Shown: positions 6,946 to 16,406 of the stretch, piece after piece
How the letters are laid out: each line of letters begins with the position of its first letter
Numbering within the stretch: position 1 is the first letter of the stretch
Assembly: GCA_028710565.1 (NCBI GenBank)
Contig: JAQTTV010000004.1
Location: 1-64,000 of the forward strand
Length of the DNA stretch: 64,000 nucleotides
Direction: 5' to 3'
Source: Gallionella sp.
GTDB taxonomy: Bacteria; Pseudomonadota; Gammaproteobacteria; Burkholderiales; Gallionellaceae
Made by a program: the position numbers and the translations under genes
Notes under the pieces: generated by a model
Database searches by the model: none
Seen by the model: only the letters and a program-made list of their open reading frames with translations
Told to the model about the DNA's origin: nothing

Positions 6946-9426
6946 TTAAGCGGTGTATAAACGGCTTTTGAAGCTGACGGTCTTGGTGTAGTCACCCTTG
7001 CCCACGCGGCGTAGGTTGGCCCAAGTACCCTTGTAGTGTGGAATGACATTGCGATCCACGGCTTCGGTCGCCACATCGCCCATTACGCCGTTGAAATGCC
7101 CGAACTGCATGAACACTTGATTGCGTTTGATGGTGGGTACAATGTAAGCCATCGCGTAGGTGGAACCATAGTCGTTGACAACTTCGATGATGTCTCCGTT
7201 GGCGAAGCCAAGTTCCTGTGCATCTTGTGGGTTAAGCTCCAGCGGCGGCATCGGCCAACGCGCTTTGGCGGTTGCAGCTTCGCCCGTGACACCGACTTCT
7301 TCGTGGAACATGGTCTGCCAAACTTCGTTGATTCGACCATTATTGATCCAGAAGCGATACTTATCTTTCTGCGCTTGTACAGGCTTGAATAGACCCTTCC
7401 ATGGCGAGGACTTGAACTGCGCTAGACCGTCACTGGTACCGAATTTGTCGGTGTAGAGCATTTCAGTGCCGATCAACTTGCCTGCCTTCACTTCCTTGAT
7501 GGGCAGTTGCACGCCGTTGTTACCCGCCGCTGCCAATAAGGCATAGGATGCCAAATTGCCCGTATCGCCCCCTTGGCTGTGAATTTCGCCCCCCACATCA
7601 TTTTTTCCCAACAGTCCGAAGCCATCCTTAAAGGCATCTTCTTCTGTCTTCCACTCGAAGCCTTTGAAGCGATCCGCCATTTTGGCATTGCCTTCTGCCG
7701 TGTACATTGCCTTCAGGGTGTTGGCAATATCGGCCGCGATCAAGCAATCTGGTTTGGCGGAACCTGGTGCATCCAAGAATTTTTGTGTCAAACGCAGACG
7801 GCGTTCACCATTCATGGAGGTCAGATTCATTTCGCCCGACTGCGCGGCGGGCAACATCAGATGCGCCACATTTGCAATCATGGTGGGATAGATATTGATG
7901 TTGACCACGAATAACCCGCCCTTGTTGGCGACCGCATCGTAAATCACCTCCACCATTTGTGCGGTTGTTGCACCACGATTTTTGCGCATGGCTTCTTTGA
8001 CGATGTTCGCCCGTCGTGTCACCACATTGCGGAATTCTTCTGCATTGCAAGTGGATTGGAACGGACTGACCGCCCACGCGGTGTAAACCATGCCCTTGCC
8101 CGCGATGATTTCCTGATCGTTGTACAGCTTTTCGCCCGTCGGGTGGGGCGGACGCGCATAGCCTTCTTGGTGACCACCCATGCGCACACATCCCGTGCCG
8201 CGACGACCACCCACGTTGTGCGTGGCAAGCACCACATCCAACAATGAAGATTGAATCGCGTAGTTATCGTTACCCCAGATAATGCCCTTTTCATAGGCGT
8301 GCATGGTGCGCTTCATTTTGCCGCCTGCTTTGGGTTTGTATGCCCATTCAGCCGCTTTTTTCAGCTTATCCACTGACACCCCCGTGATCTGGCTGCACGC
8401 TTCCAAGCTCATTTGGTTGTCCGCAGCGGCTTGATCAAAACCTTTGGTGCGCTTAGCAATGAAGTCGCGGTCAATCCAGCCTTGGGCGATCACATACGTG
8501 AACAGACCATTGAATAACGCCACGTCAGTGCCTGGCAGAATATCCAGATGCAGCACATTGTCAGTCGATGTTGCTTCGCAGATGCTGATGGTGCTGGTCT
8601 TACGCGGATCCACAAAAATGAACTTGGTATCGACAATCTCTTCGCCTGCGTCAAAAAATTTCTTCTTCTTGTCGGCCGTACTGCCCGTCAGATTCGGCAT
8701 CCAGTGATAGAGGAAATAATTGCTTTGTGTTTCATAGGAGTTGCAACCAATCGCCATGATGCAATCCGACAACTGAGCATCTTCATAGGAGTTGTTCAAT
8801 TCCATAATGCCCATGTCACGGGTGGCGTGGCATTCGGAGTTGTAAGACGGGCGATTGTGGATACGCACCAACGGCGTTTGCAAGGCGGTGAACATCAGCT
8901 TGCCCGCCCCCCAAGTATTCTCAAAACCACCGCCTGCCCCACCGTGATCGGCACTATCAAAAGCCAGTTCACGAGGCCCTTTGTTGTCCAGCACTTTTTT
9001 GGTCACGCCCGCATAGAGTGCCAAGGCTTGATTCCAATCGGTTTCCAACCATTGCTCACCCGTATGCACTTTAGGTTGCAACAAACGCGCGCCATCATTG
9101 CCCAAGTAGCTTGCCATGTGCAAACCACGGTAGGAGCCGCCGCCCTGATTCACCGTACAGGCATTGTCTGGCACAATCAGCACGTTATGGCTGCTGCCAT
9201 CCTTGTCCGTCACCACGGTTTGCTGTGCTTGAGTCAGGATGGTCTTAAACGCGGGGATTTGTTTGTGGAAATCCAGCTTGAGCGCGTTCTGTGCAGGGGC
9301 TTTGCCGCCCTCTTTGTTTGCAGGCCATTTATAGGCGTGATAACCACAGCCCACGATGCAAAAGTGGCAAGTCAGGTTGGTTTTTTGAGCGTCAGCGGGT
9401 GGTAGTATGATGCGATCTTTAGACAT
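6946..9426 (-). CDS. aioA: Arsenite oxidase large (molybdopterin) subunit
   Basis: An 826-residue periplasmic catalytic subunit that oxidises arsenite to arsenate and passes electrons to the Rieske subunit AioB. The N-terminal [15 protein letters not shown] (C20, C23, C27) is the characteristic arsenite-oxidase 3Fe-4S site, which has three cysteines instead of four. Molybdopterin-binding and active-site segments follow, such as [28 protein letters not shown] and [16 protein letters not shown]. Length and sequence fit AioA of the DMSO-reductase family and not arrate reductase (ArrA) or ArxA. There is no signal peptide of its own, as in other AioA, which travels with the Tat signal of AioB. It lies 11 bp behind aioB in an operon. 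moaA, for cofactor synthesis, is about 8 kb away. Confidence 0.97.
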   Translation of the reverse strand: MSKDRIILPPADAQKTNLTCHFCIVGCGYHAYKWPANKEGGKAPAQNALKLDFHKQIPAFKTILTQAQQTVVTDKDGSSHNVLIVPDNACTVNQGGGSYRGLHMASYLGNDGARLLQPKVHTGEQWLETDWNQALALYAGVTKKVLDNKGPRELAFDSADHGGAGGGFENTWGAGKLMFTALQTPLVRIHNRPSYNSECHATRDMGIMELNNSYEDAQLSDCIMAIGCNSYETQSNYFLYHWMPNLTGSTADKKKKFFDAGEEIVDTKFIFVDPRKTSTISICEATSTDNVLHLDILPGTDVALFNGLFTYVIAQGWIDRDFIAKRTKGFDQAAADNQMSLEACSQITGVSVDKLKKAAEWAYKPKAGGKMKRTMHAYEKGIIWGNDNYAIQSSLLDVVLATHNVGGRRGTGCVRMGGHQEGYARPPHPTGEKLYNDQEIIAGKGMVYTAWAVSPFQSTCNAEEFRNVVTRRANIVKEAMRKNRGATTAQMVEVIYDAVANKGGLFVVNINIYPTMIANVAHLMLPAAQSGEMNLTSMNGERRLRLTQKFLDAPGSAKPDCLIAADIANTLKAMYTAEGNAKMADRFKGFEWKTEEDAFKDGFGLLGKNDVGGEIHSQGGDTGNLASYALLAAAGNNGVQLPIKEVKAGKLIGTEMLYTDKFGTSDGLAQFKSSPWKGLFKPVQAQKDKYRFWINNGRINEVWQTMFHEEVGVTGEAATAKARWPMPPLELNPQDAQELGFANGDIIEVVNDYGSTYAMAYIVPTIKRNQVFMQFGHFNGVMGDVATEAVDRNVIPHYKGTWANLRRVGKGDYTKTVSFKSRLYTA

Positions 9427-9437
9427 TATTTTCTCCC

Positions 9438-9956
9438 TTACAGAATGTTAGCTTGACGGCCATAAATCAGACCATCCACCGCCACGGCGGCAACAGAATC
9501 GGTTCTCGCGTCATACTCAAGCACGATTTGCGGCAATTTTGTGGGTGCTTGCCCGCAAATAACTTGCCCCTGTTTCTCGGCATCAAACATGCTGTAATGG
9601 CACGGACATTTGAATTTTTTCTCGTTGCCGTCATAGGAAACGGGGCAGCCTTGATGGGTACATTGAATGCTGTAAGCGACGATGTCCTGGTTCGGACCTA
9701 CCCCGCCAGGGGTTGCTTGTCCAAGCTTGACTGCGATACAAGGGCTGCCTGCATCTGGGTAAGCAAAATCGTGTGCCTCGTTGAGCTTCATGCCTTTCGA
9801 AGTGGCGATCGTTTTACGCGGGTAAGCCAGTGTTGCGTTGGTCTGGTGGCTGCTCGCAGGGGCAGCCGATGCCACACCACTCACCACCATCCCCACCCCA
9901 GCCGCCACGCCGCCGCTGACCTTGAAAAAATCTCGCCGAGATACCGTTTCGCTCAT
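9438..9956 (-). CDS. aioB: Arsenite oxidase small (Rieske 2Fe-2S) subunit with Tat signal
   Basis: A 172-residue Rieske protein. The Tat signal is [18 protein letters not shown] with an Ala-rich cleavage region near residue 32. Rieske motifs are CTHQGC (C99, H101, C104) and CPCHYS (C117, C119, H120). The cluster ligands are C99, H101, C117 and H120. C104 and C119 are the pair that forms the disulfide in some AioB proteins and is missing in others, so this is a disulfide-type AioB. It accepts electrons from AioA and hands them to a periplasmic cytochrome or azurin. It is the first gene of the operon, with GAAGGAG close to the start and a sigma-54 promoter upstream. Confidence 0.96.
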   Translation of the reverse strand: MSETVSRRDFFKVSGGVAAGVGMVVSGVASAAPASSHQTNATLAYPRKTIATSKGMKLNEAHDFAYPDAGSPCIAVKLGQATPGGVGPNQDIVAYSIQCTHQGCPVSYDGNEKKFKCPCHYSMFDAEKQGQVICGQAPTKLPQIVLEYDARTDSVAAVAVDGLIYGRQANIL

Positions 9957-10002
9957 GATCCCACTCCTTCTTTGTGTGTTGTGAATGCTATTTTTTAATC
10001 AC

Positions 10003-10018
10003 AGCAATTATCATACCA
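10003..10018 (-). promoter_or_regulatory. Sigma-54 (-24/-12) promoter of aioBA
   Basis: Reading leftward, TGGTATGATAATTGCT fits the consensus TGGCACG-N4-TTGCT with the invariant GG and GC spaced by exactly ten bases. Transcription would begin near 9992, leaving a leader of about 36 nt ending in the AioB ribosome-binding site. The divergent aioR encodes a sigma-54 activator, the known regulator of aioBA in other arsenite oxidisers. The AioR enhancer site was not identified. Confidence 0.78.
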
Positions 10019-10327
10019 AATGAAATTATCCCTGCCATGCGTCCCATTATTTTAAAATTAGCATATAAATATACTTGTAAATCATGCTATTGCTTAAAAA
10101 TATCGCACATGCTGATTTTTCATTCTCTGATTTAAACAGCGTCCTTTTGAATTTAGGCGAGCTGCCCTGCGCCGCATCATTACCATCTCGTAATGTTTTC
10201 CAAAGCCAGTGGGCGGTCTAGCGGCAAGTAGTAGCGTATAAGTAATCGTGCATTTTGCATCTGACCAAATCAACCGTGGGTACGACAAATTCGTACGCTT
10301 TTGGGTGAAATCTCCCCGTCTTACCTG

Positions 10328-10768
10328 AATGGCGCTTACTTAAGCCAAATCATCGGCAAACTCCCTCCCCTTCAAGGCATAGGTATCTACACAACTTTCA
10401 ATCATTTTGGAATAAGGGTGTATTAAACTTTTCATTCAAAAACAACAATATCCGAATGTCTGGATTTGAACCCAGACTCCCCTCGCCCACTTGTGGGAGA
10501 GGGGCAGGGGGAGAGGGTACGCCGACGGAGCGAATTGCATCCAGACAAGGGCATGTGCAACGCGCCCCCTACAAATTATGAAGCATGTTGTTTTTAAATG
10601 AAATTCTACCCCCACCCTAACCCTCCCCCTGCTAGGGTGAGGGAACAAAGTTGTGTAGATACCTATGCCTTGAAGGAGAAGGAACGGTAGTTCAGCCCGC
10701 TTTTACAGGATGGTGAAAAATGTTAATCCGTGCCGCATCGGGGGTTTTGAGCTTAAGTAAGTGCCATT
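10328..10768. repeat. 17-bp inverted repeat pair flanking the second MITE copy
   Basis: AATGGCGCTTACTTAAG at 10328-10344 and CTTAAGTAAGTGCCATT at 10752-10768 are inverted copies differing at one base. They enclose the second 294-bp element. This suggests it landed within an older REP-like hairpin. Nearby are cgacaaattcgtac (about 10281) and gtacgaatttgtcg (about 10804), a second nested inverted pair. Confidence 0.65.
10376..10669 (-). mobile_element. 294-bp MITE-like element, copy 2 (inverted)
   Basis: The reverse complement of the element at 6051-6344, same length and, by eye, the same sequence throughout, with the same 23-bp terminal repeats. The flanks read TTCAA on the left and TTGAA on the right, so a direct target duplication is not clear for this copy. 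It sits in the intergenic region between the aioBA promoter and aioX. Confidence 0.8.
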
Positions 10769-10955
10769 CCCTTCTTACCTTTATTTTTCGCCCTGTCGGG
10801 CGATGTACGAATTTGTCGTACCCACAAACCCCCTCTGTTTAGTCAAAATGAGAATTGCTGTGTCCGTGGAATACAAAATAGCCTGACTGCAAAGGGGTGG
10901 TATAGTTATTGCAGACTATTTGCGAGCTGTCCCCACGTTAGAAAGCCCGACCTTT

Positions 10956-11936
10956 ATGAATCATCCGCTATCGAGACCGTATTGCTCCCCTATCTTGCGA
11001 GATACGGCGGACGCGGGCACCAACGCCTTGCCCTACCTTGGCAAAAGGGCGCAATGGCACGCTTTCAATCAGCGTCTGTTGCAGTACTTGGGTGCGTGGA
11101 TGTTGCTGCTAGGATGGGTGTCGTGGGGATGGGCTGCTGAACCGCTGCCGCCCGTGCGCATTGGTCTCACGCCTGTTTTTCTGGACGATCAAGCGGCTTT
11201 TGTCAGTGAGTGGCGTAAATATCTGGAGCTCCATTTAGCGCGTCCCGTGGTGTTTATACGGCGAGGCAGTTATCGCGAAATTGTCGATATGTTGCGCGAA
11301 GGCAAGTTGGATTTTGCTTGGTTATGTGGTTACCCCTATATTCGCAACAAGCCCTATTTTCGCTTAGTCGCCACCCCGCTTTATCAAGGGGAGCCGCTGT
11401 ATCAGTCTTATCTCATCGTGCCTGACAACGACAAGCAAACTCTTTCCATCAATGAGTTGCGTGGAAAGATATTCGCGTTTAGCGATCCTGACTCTAACTC
11501 TGGACACCTTTATCCTGAGTATATTTTGGCTCAAAAAGGCGAAACAGCCACCCATTATTTCGCTAAAACCTTCTACACAGGCAGTCACCGTAAAGTGATT
11601 GAAGCGGTGGCGACAGGCTTGGCGCAAGGTGCGGCGGTGGATGGTTATATCTGGGACACGCTGGCATTATCGCATCCTGAGTTGACCCGCAAAACCCGCG
11701 TGATTGCCAAATCACCACAATTTGGTCATCCGCCTTTTGTGGCTGGGCAACGCGTATCGGTCGCACGGCTGATCGCGATGCGGCGTGCTTTGCTGTCTAT
11801 GTCGCAGGATCAAGCGGGCTTGGTCATGCTAAAAGGGCTGAATTTAGATGGCTTTGTGGAAAGCGAGCCGCGTTTGTATGACGGCATCGCCGACATGTTT
11901 CATTTCATTGAAAAACAACGCAATGTTGCACTTTAA
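10956..11936 (+). CDS. aioX: Periplasmic arsenite-sensing binding protein AioX (PhnD-type fold)
   Basis: About 326 residues from the ATG at 10956. Starts at 10920 (TTG) or further in are possible. A hydrophobic stretch (GAWMLLLGWVSWGWAAE) is the signal peptide or anchor. The mature part matches the phosphonate-binding PhnD family: VRIGLTPVFLDDQAAFVSEWRKYLE, then GKLDFAWLCGYPYIR. The single Cys in the WLCGYP motif corresponds to the cysteine reported as essential for arsenite response in AioX of other bacteria. Known AioX binds arsenite and passes the signal to the kinase AioS. Its stop overlaps the aioS start by 14 bp, which supports the assignment. Confidence 0.88.
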   Translation: MNHPLSRPYCSPILRDTADAGTNALPYLGKRAQWHAFNQRLLQYLGAWMLLLGWVSWGWAAEPLPPVRIGLTPVFLDDQAAFVSEWRKYLELHLARPVVFIRRGSYREIVDMLREGKLDFAWLCGYPYIRNKPYFRLVATPLYQGEPLYQSYLIVPDNDKQTLSINELRGKIFAFSDPDSNSGHLYPEYILAQKGETATHYFAKTFYTGSHRKVIEAVATGLAQGAAVDGYIWDTLALSHPELTRKTRVIAKSPQFGHPPFVAGQRVSVARLIAMRRALLSMSQDQAGLVMLKGLNLDGFVESEPRLYDGIADMFHFIEKQRNVAL

Positions 11937-13368
11937 AGACCTTAGCCTAGGCTACAAAATTCCCTTGCGCGTGGTCGCATTGGTGATGGTGACCGCCAGT
12001 GTGTTAGCTTCCGTACTGGTTTATCGCAGTGTCAATGATCTGCGAGACAATTTAATCGCCAACGCCACGCGCATGGGGCGAGTGGTTGCCGACACCTTGG
12101 TCGAGCCGATGTTGCATGATGATGTATGGCGGGCATTTGAAGTGGTCAACATTCCCTTTCGCCCCTCGCCCAAACCCGCCAACGATCAAAATGCCGAATA
12201 TATGGTGGTACTGGATACGGCGAACTTAGTGTTTGTCTCTAACCAACCTGAACGCTTTCCCATGATGCGTCCCCCTGCGATTGCGGATCCTATTCTGGCA
12301 AAGTTCTTCCAAAAACCTGCCCAGCCTTGGCCCAATGAACTGACCGTCGTGGATACGCCATCATCCCAAGCGTTATTTTTGTTAATTCCCATTGAGTCCG
12401 ACGGGGTGCGCATCGGCACACTGGTGATGAATTATCCTAAGCCGCCCTTTGCCGCCCGCTTACGCAGTCTCGCCCGCGATGCGGTGTTGATTACCTTGTT
12501 CGTTCTTGCAACACTGCTGCCCTTGGGGATCTATTGGGGGCGACGCATGGCGGCTCCCTTGCTGCAATTGTCTGATGCAATGGGCAAAGTTGCCCCGCAT
12601 TTACCTGACCCAGAAGACATTCAACTAGAAGAATCTAAGGACGAAATTGGGCGATTGGCTAAATCATTCAAGCGGATGTTGACTGAACTCAAAGAAAAAG
12701 AGCAGCTACAACAACAAGTGATTACCTCGGATAGGTTGGCGGCATTGGGTCGTCTGGCCGCTGGTGTGGCACATGAAATCAACAATCCTTTGGGCGGTAT
12801 GCTCAACGCCATCAGCACCTTCAAACGTCACGGCGAAAAAGACCCGCTCACCCTCAAAACCGTGTCGATTCTGGAACGTGGCTTATTGCAAATTAAAGAA
12901 ACGGTTGCCGCACTCTTGGTAGAAGCCAAAGTACAAACCCGCCCTTTTGACCCCGATGATGTGACCGACATCTGCACCTTGCTGCAAGCGGAGATCGAAC
13001 AGAAACACATCGCCTTCACGTGTGAAGTAAGTTTGATTGAAGCCTTGCCCATTTCTGCGACTTTGGTACGTCAAGTGATTATCAACCTGTTGCTGAACGC
13101 GATTCACGCCACTCAACCACAGGGACATATTTATCTACATATTTGCCGTGACAGCACCCACTTATTCATCGAGGTACGCAATGAGGGTTCACCCATTCCC
13201 CCCGAAAAAGTTCCCTATCTATTTGAACCATTTACCTCATTTAGTGAAAATGGCAATGGATTAGGGCTATGGGTAATCTACCAAGTTGTGCAACAATTAG
13301 GCGGACTGATTACCGTACAAAGTGAACCCACGCTCACGCAATTTAGGGTTCAACTTCCCCTAGCATAG
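11923..13368 (+). CDS. aioS: Arsenite-responsive sensor histidine kinase AioS
   Basis: Starts at the ATG at 11923 (MLHFKDLSLGYK), inside the end of aioX. About 481 residues. Two membrane helices (VVALVMVTASVLASVLVYRSV and AVLITLFVLATLLPLGIYWG) enclose a periplasmic domain of about 150 residues. A HAMP linker and the dimerisation/phosphoacceptor helix RLAAGVAHEINNPLGG with the site His follow. The ATPase domain shows the N-box VINLLLNAIHA and G-box GNGLGLWV. It would phosphorylate AioR when AioX carries arsenite. The gap to aioR is 142 bp and contains a run of related short motifs (gctaacaactaaccgctaacc), so aioR may have its own signals. Confidence 0.9.
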   Translation: MLHFKDLSLGYKIPLRVVALVMVTASVLASVLVYRSVNDLRDNLIANATRMGRVVADTLVEPMLHDDVWRAFEVVNIPFRPSPKPANDQNAEYMVVLDTANLVFVSNQPERFPMMRPPAIADPILAKFFQKPAQPWPNELTVVDTPSSQALFLLIPIESDGVRIGTLVMNYPKPPFAARLRSLARDAVLITLFVLATLLPLGIYWGRRMAAPLLQLSDAMGKVAPHLPDPEDIQLEESKDEIGRLAKSFKRMLTELKEKEQLQQQVITSDRLAALGRLAAGVAHEINNPLGGMLNAISTFKRHGEKDPLTLKTVSILERGLLQIKETVAALLVEAKVQTRPFDPDDVTDICTLLQAEIEQKHIAFTCEVSLIEALPISATLVRQVIINLLLNAIHATQPQGHIYLHICRDSTHLFIEVRNEGSPIPPEKVPYLFEPFTSFSENGNGLGLWVIYQVVQQLGGLITVQSEPTLTQFRVQLPLA

Positions 13369-13510
13369 GCATAAAAAGCATTTTGGGCGGTAGTCGCTAG
13401 TCGTTAGCTACTAGTTGGATTGATAGCTATCTGCTTGAATAAATTTAAAAATACTATATGCGCGTGGCTTCCAACGCTAACAACTAACCGCTAACCAGCA
13501 ACCACCACTT

Positions 13511-14917
13511 ATGATGCTCCAAACCGCTCTTCCTTTTATTTGCCTCATCGAAGACGACGAAATTATGGGGGAGTCACTGTGTGATCGCTTTAGCCTAGAT
13601 GGGTTTCGTGTGGAATGGCATCGAACGGGGTTGGCAGGTTTACGGGCGATTGGGCATAAGCGTTATGACCTGATTTTAAGTGACATCCACTTGCCCGATT
13701 TAAACGGGGAAGCCCTGTTTACCCAGTTGTGTGCGGATAAAAGACCGCTGCCGCCGTTTATTTTTATCACAGGTTATGGCTCAATTGACCGTGCGGTGCG
13801 TTTACTCCAATTGGGCGCGGCGGATTACATCAGCAAACCCTTTGATCTGGATTTGCTGGTTGAAAAAATACGTAGACTCTGCCCCGCACCACAAGCAATA
13901 CCCTCAAATAACACACAACCTACTGATGTATTGGGCATTTCTCCTTTAATGCGGACGATTGAGCAATCCATTCCACGTCTTGCTAGACTGGCAAGTACCA
14001 TTTTAATTATGGGGGAATCAGGGGTCGGTAAAGAGCATGTTGCCAAACTGATCCACCATTATGCGCGTTGTGCAAACAACACCCCTTTCGTTGCCGTCAA
14101 CTGCGGTGCCATCACCGAAAGCCTGCTCGAAACAGAACTATTTGGTCACGAAAAAGGTTCGTTCACGGGGGCTGCGCGGATGCGGAAAGGGGTGTTTGAA
14201 CAAGCGCATGGTGGCACTTTGTTTCTAGATGAAATTGGCGAAATGTCGCCCACGATGCAGGTCAAATTACTGCGGGTCATTCAGGAACGTTATATCGTCC
14301 GCGTCGGCGGCGAGGTGCCCGTTGCCGTTGATGTGCGCCTCATTTGTGCCACGCACTGTGATCTGAAAAAAATGGTTGAAGCCAACACGTTTCGTGAAGA
14401 CTTGTATTACCGCATCAATGTGATTCGCCTACGCATTCCGCCATTGCGTGAACGTAAAGAAGACATTCTGTGGTTTGCCCAACTATTTCTAAAACAATGT
14501 GCGGAGTACAGTGGCGAGAACCACGTTATTTCGCCTGATGCCGAGCGGGTGTTGTTGGATTATCCTTGGCAAGGTAATTTGCGTGAACTCAAACACAGCA
14601 TGGAAAGAGGCTGCATCCTGTCTTCCTCCCCCATTTTGGACGCAGTGGTCTTCTTTAATGACGATATGCCGCCCATCACTGAACCGCCTGTCCTGCCAGA
14701 AGCCTTGACCGACGGGACATTAGCGGAACACTTACGTCATTACGAACGTAAATTTATTTTGCAAGCACTGACCACGCACCACAGACACTTCGGCAACACC
14801 GCCGCCGCACTGGGCATTAGCCGTAAAAATTTATGGGAAAAGATGAAAAAGCTCGATATTTATGCGGATGAAACCATGAGAAATCATAACCCGTCCGTCA
14901 TTCCCATGGATAAATGA
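13511..14917 (+). CDS. aioR: Sigma-54-dependent response regulator AioR
   Basis: A 468-residue transcription activator. The receiver domain (residues about 10-125) has the acidic pocket LIEDDE, the phosphorylation site in [14 protein letters not shown] and the conserved Lys in SKPFD. The AAA+ domain follows, with Walker A GESGVGKE, Walker [12 protein letters not shown] and the sigma-54 contact loop. That loop reads GSFTGA instead of the usual GAFTGA, a mild variant. A C-terminal Fis-type helix-turn-helix ([21 protein letters not shown]) binds DNA. It should activate the sigma-54 promoter upstream of aioB. The same-strand order aioX-aioS-aioR matches known arsenite oxidisers. Confidence 0.92.
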   Translation: MMLQTALPFICLIEDDEIMGESLCDRFSLDGFRVEWHRTGLAGLRAIGHKRYDLILSDIHLPDLNGEALFTQLCADKRPLPPFIFITGYGSIDRAVRLLQLGAADYISKPFDLDLLVEKIRRLCPAPQAIPSNNTQPTDVLGISPLMRTIEQSIPRLARLASTILIMGESGVGKEHVAKLIHHYARCANNTPFVAVNCGAITESLLETELFGHEKGSFTGAARMRKGVFEQAHGGTLFLDEIGEMSPTMQVKLLRVIQERYIVRVGGEVPVAVDVRLICATHCDLKKMVEANTFREDLYYRINVIRLRIPPLRERKEDILWFAQLFLKQCAEYSGENHVISPDAERVLLDYPWQGNLRELKHSMERGCILSSSPILDAVVFFNDDMPPITEPPVLPEALTDGTLAEHLRHYERKFILQALTTHHRHFGNTAAALGISRKNLWEKMKKLDIYADETMRNHNPSVIPMDK

Positions 14918-14921
14918 AGTC

Positions 14922-14950
14922 AAAAAAACGGGCATCCTAAGATGCCCGTT
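14922..14950 (-). terminator. Terminator between convergent porin and aioR genes
   Basis: ACGGGCATC-CTAA-GATGCCCGT forms a perfect 9-bp stem. Read leftward it is followed by a run of T residues, so it ends the porin transcript. It may also act weakly for aioR in the other direction. Confidence 0.85.
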
Positions 14951-14980
14951 CACTTGATACATTATGGAGAAAAACAACTT

Positions 14981-15115
14981 AGGGAAATGCTGATTTAATC
15001 TTCCGCTCGTGGTGAGCTTGTCGAACCATGAACGGAAGATTAAATACAATCAAGGGATTAAATCCATTCTCCCTTCGACAAGCTCAGGGCGAACGGATTT
15101 AATCAGCGTTTCCTT
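14981..15115. repeat. Palindromic REP-like element (TTCGACAAGCTC family), full copy
   Basis: Outer arms tgatttaatc / gatttaatca enclose two divergent half-units, gtggtgagcttgtcgaaccatgaacgg and ccttcgacaagctcagggcgaacgg. Together they can fold into a long hairpin. Another full copy is at 27955-28086 and a half copy at 20801-20835. Confidence 0.75.
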
Positions 15116-16199
15116 AGAAGTTGTAAGTTAAGCCCACACCTAGCCCTTTAGGATCATTTCCTTTAAACATGCCTACACTTTGCGAGTTATGTCCCCAACC
15201 ATCCATCGCGAAAGTACCGCCTGCATCATTGGTGGTTTGCGCATAAACCACATACATACTCATTTGTTTGCTCAGAGTATGGTCGTAGCCCACTGCAAAC
15301 ATTTGCGCGCCGTCAAGGGCTGCCGCTGCACTGGTGCCTGCTTTAGAGAATTGCGCTTTGATTGCCCCTGTTTCGGTGACGTTGAATTTACCGCCAATGT
15401 TATAGATATTGCGTGTGGTGGTCACCGCCGCGTTGGTCAGTTTGACTGAAACGAATTGAGCAGACACCATACCATTGCCAAAATCATAACTTCCCGCGAT
15501 AGACAGCGGTTGCAATTTCCCATTCACATAACCCGCAGCGGCTTGATTACCCAGCCCGATGCTGAAATAAGTCAGTTTTGCCGTCATGCCATTTGCGGCA
15601 TAGCCTGCGGTGAAACCTGCGCTATTGTCAGCTTTGTCGGTTGCTAGCGTATAACTTCCGAGCGTGCTTTGCAGGCTGCTGGCTGGCAAATAAGTCAGCG
15701 CAACGGTCACATCACTGAATTTAGGTGCCACGTAGTGCAATGCACCATTGGCACGACCTGGCATTAAATTTCCCGTAAAGTTGGCCGCGTCGCCCAGCTG
15801 GTCAGCGAACAGATTAGAGTCGTACACATATTGGTTTGCAGCAGGCAATTTGCCCACCAGCACCGTACCAAAACCACCCGCCAAACCGATGTAAGTATCA
15901 CGCAGTCCTGGCAATGCCCCAGCCCCCCCTTTACCATTTGCATCCAGTGCGGCTTCGGCTTGAAATACGCCAGACAGACCATTGCCCATATCGTGCTTGC
16001 CCTTCAGACCAAAGCGCGATGAGTTGTCGTTCAATGAAACCGTGTTTTTAGCACTCGCGCCTGCTGTTGCACCATTGCCTGAAACAGAATCCATGGAGGC
16101 GTGAATACGCCCATAAAATTCAATATTGGCGTTTTCAGCAAACGCGGCGACGGGTGCTAGAACGGCAGCAATTGCGATGGTCATTAGTTTTTTATTCAT
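15114..16199 (-). CDS. Outer-membrane general porin
   Basis: A 361-residue trimeric-porin-type beta barrel. The signal peptide is MNKKLMTIAIAAVLAPVAAFA. The mature protein starts ENANIEFYGRIHASMDSV, the usual first barrel strand. FGLKGKHDMGNGLSGVFQAEAALD, GLAGGFGTVLVGKLP and the final strand GLGVGLTYNF ending in Phe are hallmarks of the gram-negative porin family. Pore selectivity cannot be read. Its position between aioR and moaA may be chance, or it may help arsenite or phosphate-like solutes across the outer membrane. A sigma-70 promoter candidate lies about 80 bp upstream. Confidence 0.9.
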   Translation of the reverse strand: MNKKLMTIAIAAVLAPVAAFAENANIEFYGRIHASMDSVSGNGATAGASAKNTVSLNDNSSRFGLKGKHDMGNGLSGVFQAEAALDANGKGGAGALPGLRDTYIGLAGGFGTVLVGKLPAANQYVYDSNLFADQLGDAANFTGNLMPGRANGALHYVAPKFSDVTVALTYLPASSLQSTLGSYTLATDKADNSAGFTAGYAANGMTAKLTYFSIGLGNQAAAGYVNGKLQPLSIAGSYDFGNGMVSAQFVSVKLTNAAVTTTRNIYNIGGKFNVTETGAIKAQFSKAGTSAAAALDGAQMFAVGYDHTLSKQMSMYVVYAQTTNDAGGTFAMDGWGHNSQSVGMFKGNDPKGLGVGLTYNF

Positions 16200-16280
16200 A
16201 CTTCATTCTCCTCTTGATAGTTAGTGACTTGATATTTTGCTGCGAGGGTTAATTCAGCAAGTCCTATGCCAAAACAAGGA

Positions 16281-16309
16281 ATTACCAGCCAACACTTATA
16301 TCCTGTCAA
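16281..16309 (-). promoter_or_regulatory. Candidate sigma-70 promoter for the porin
   Basis: Read leftward, TTGACA is followed after 17 bases by GGTAAT (4 of 6 matches to the -10 box). A good -35 and correct spacing, but a weak -10. Confidence 0.4.
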
Positions 16310-16406
16310 AAACCGCCCCTAAATCAATATAGATTTACCGCGCTGTGTCAGTATAGTAACAACACCTTACCAAACGGTAATATTTTCCAGTTTGGATTTT
16401 TCGCGT

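Noticed and set aside
8548-9405. 285-codon plus-strand ORF opposite aioA
   Set aside because: Shadow of the strong aioA coding frame.
10022-10042. TGGCAGGGATAATTTCA as a sigma-54 promoter for aioB
   Set aside because: The GG-N10-GC spacing fails; the neighbouring TGGTATGATAATTGCT fits fully.
10094-10288. 64-codon minus-strand ORF between aioB and the second element
   Set aside because: Overlaps the promoter region and REP-like sequence; no protein features.
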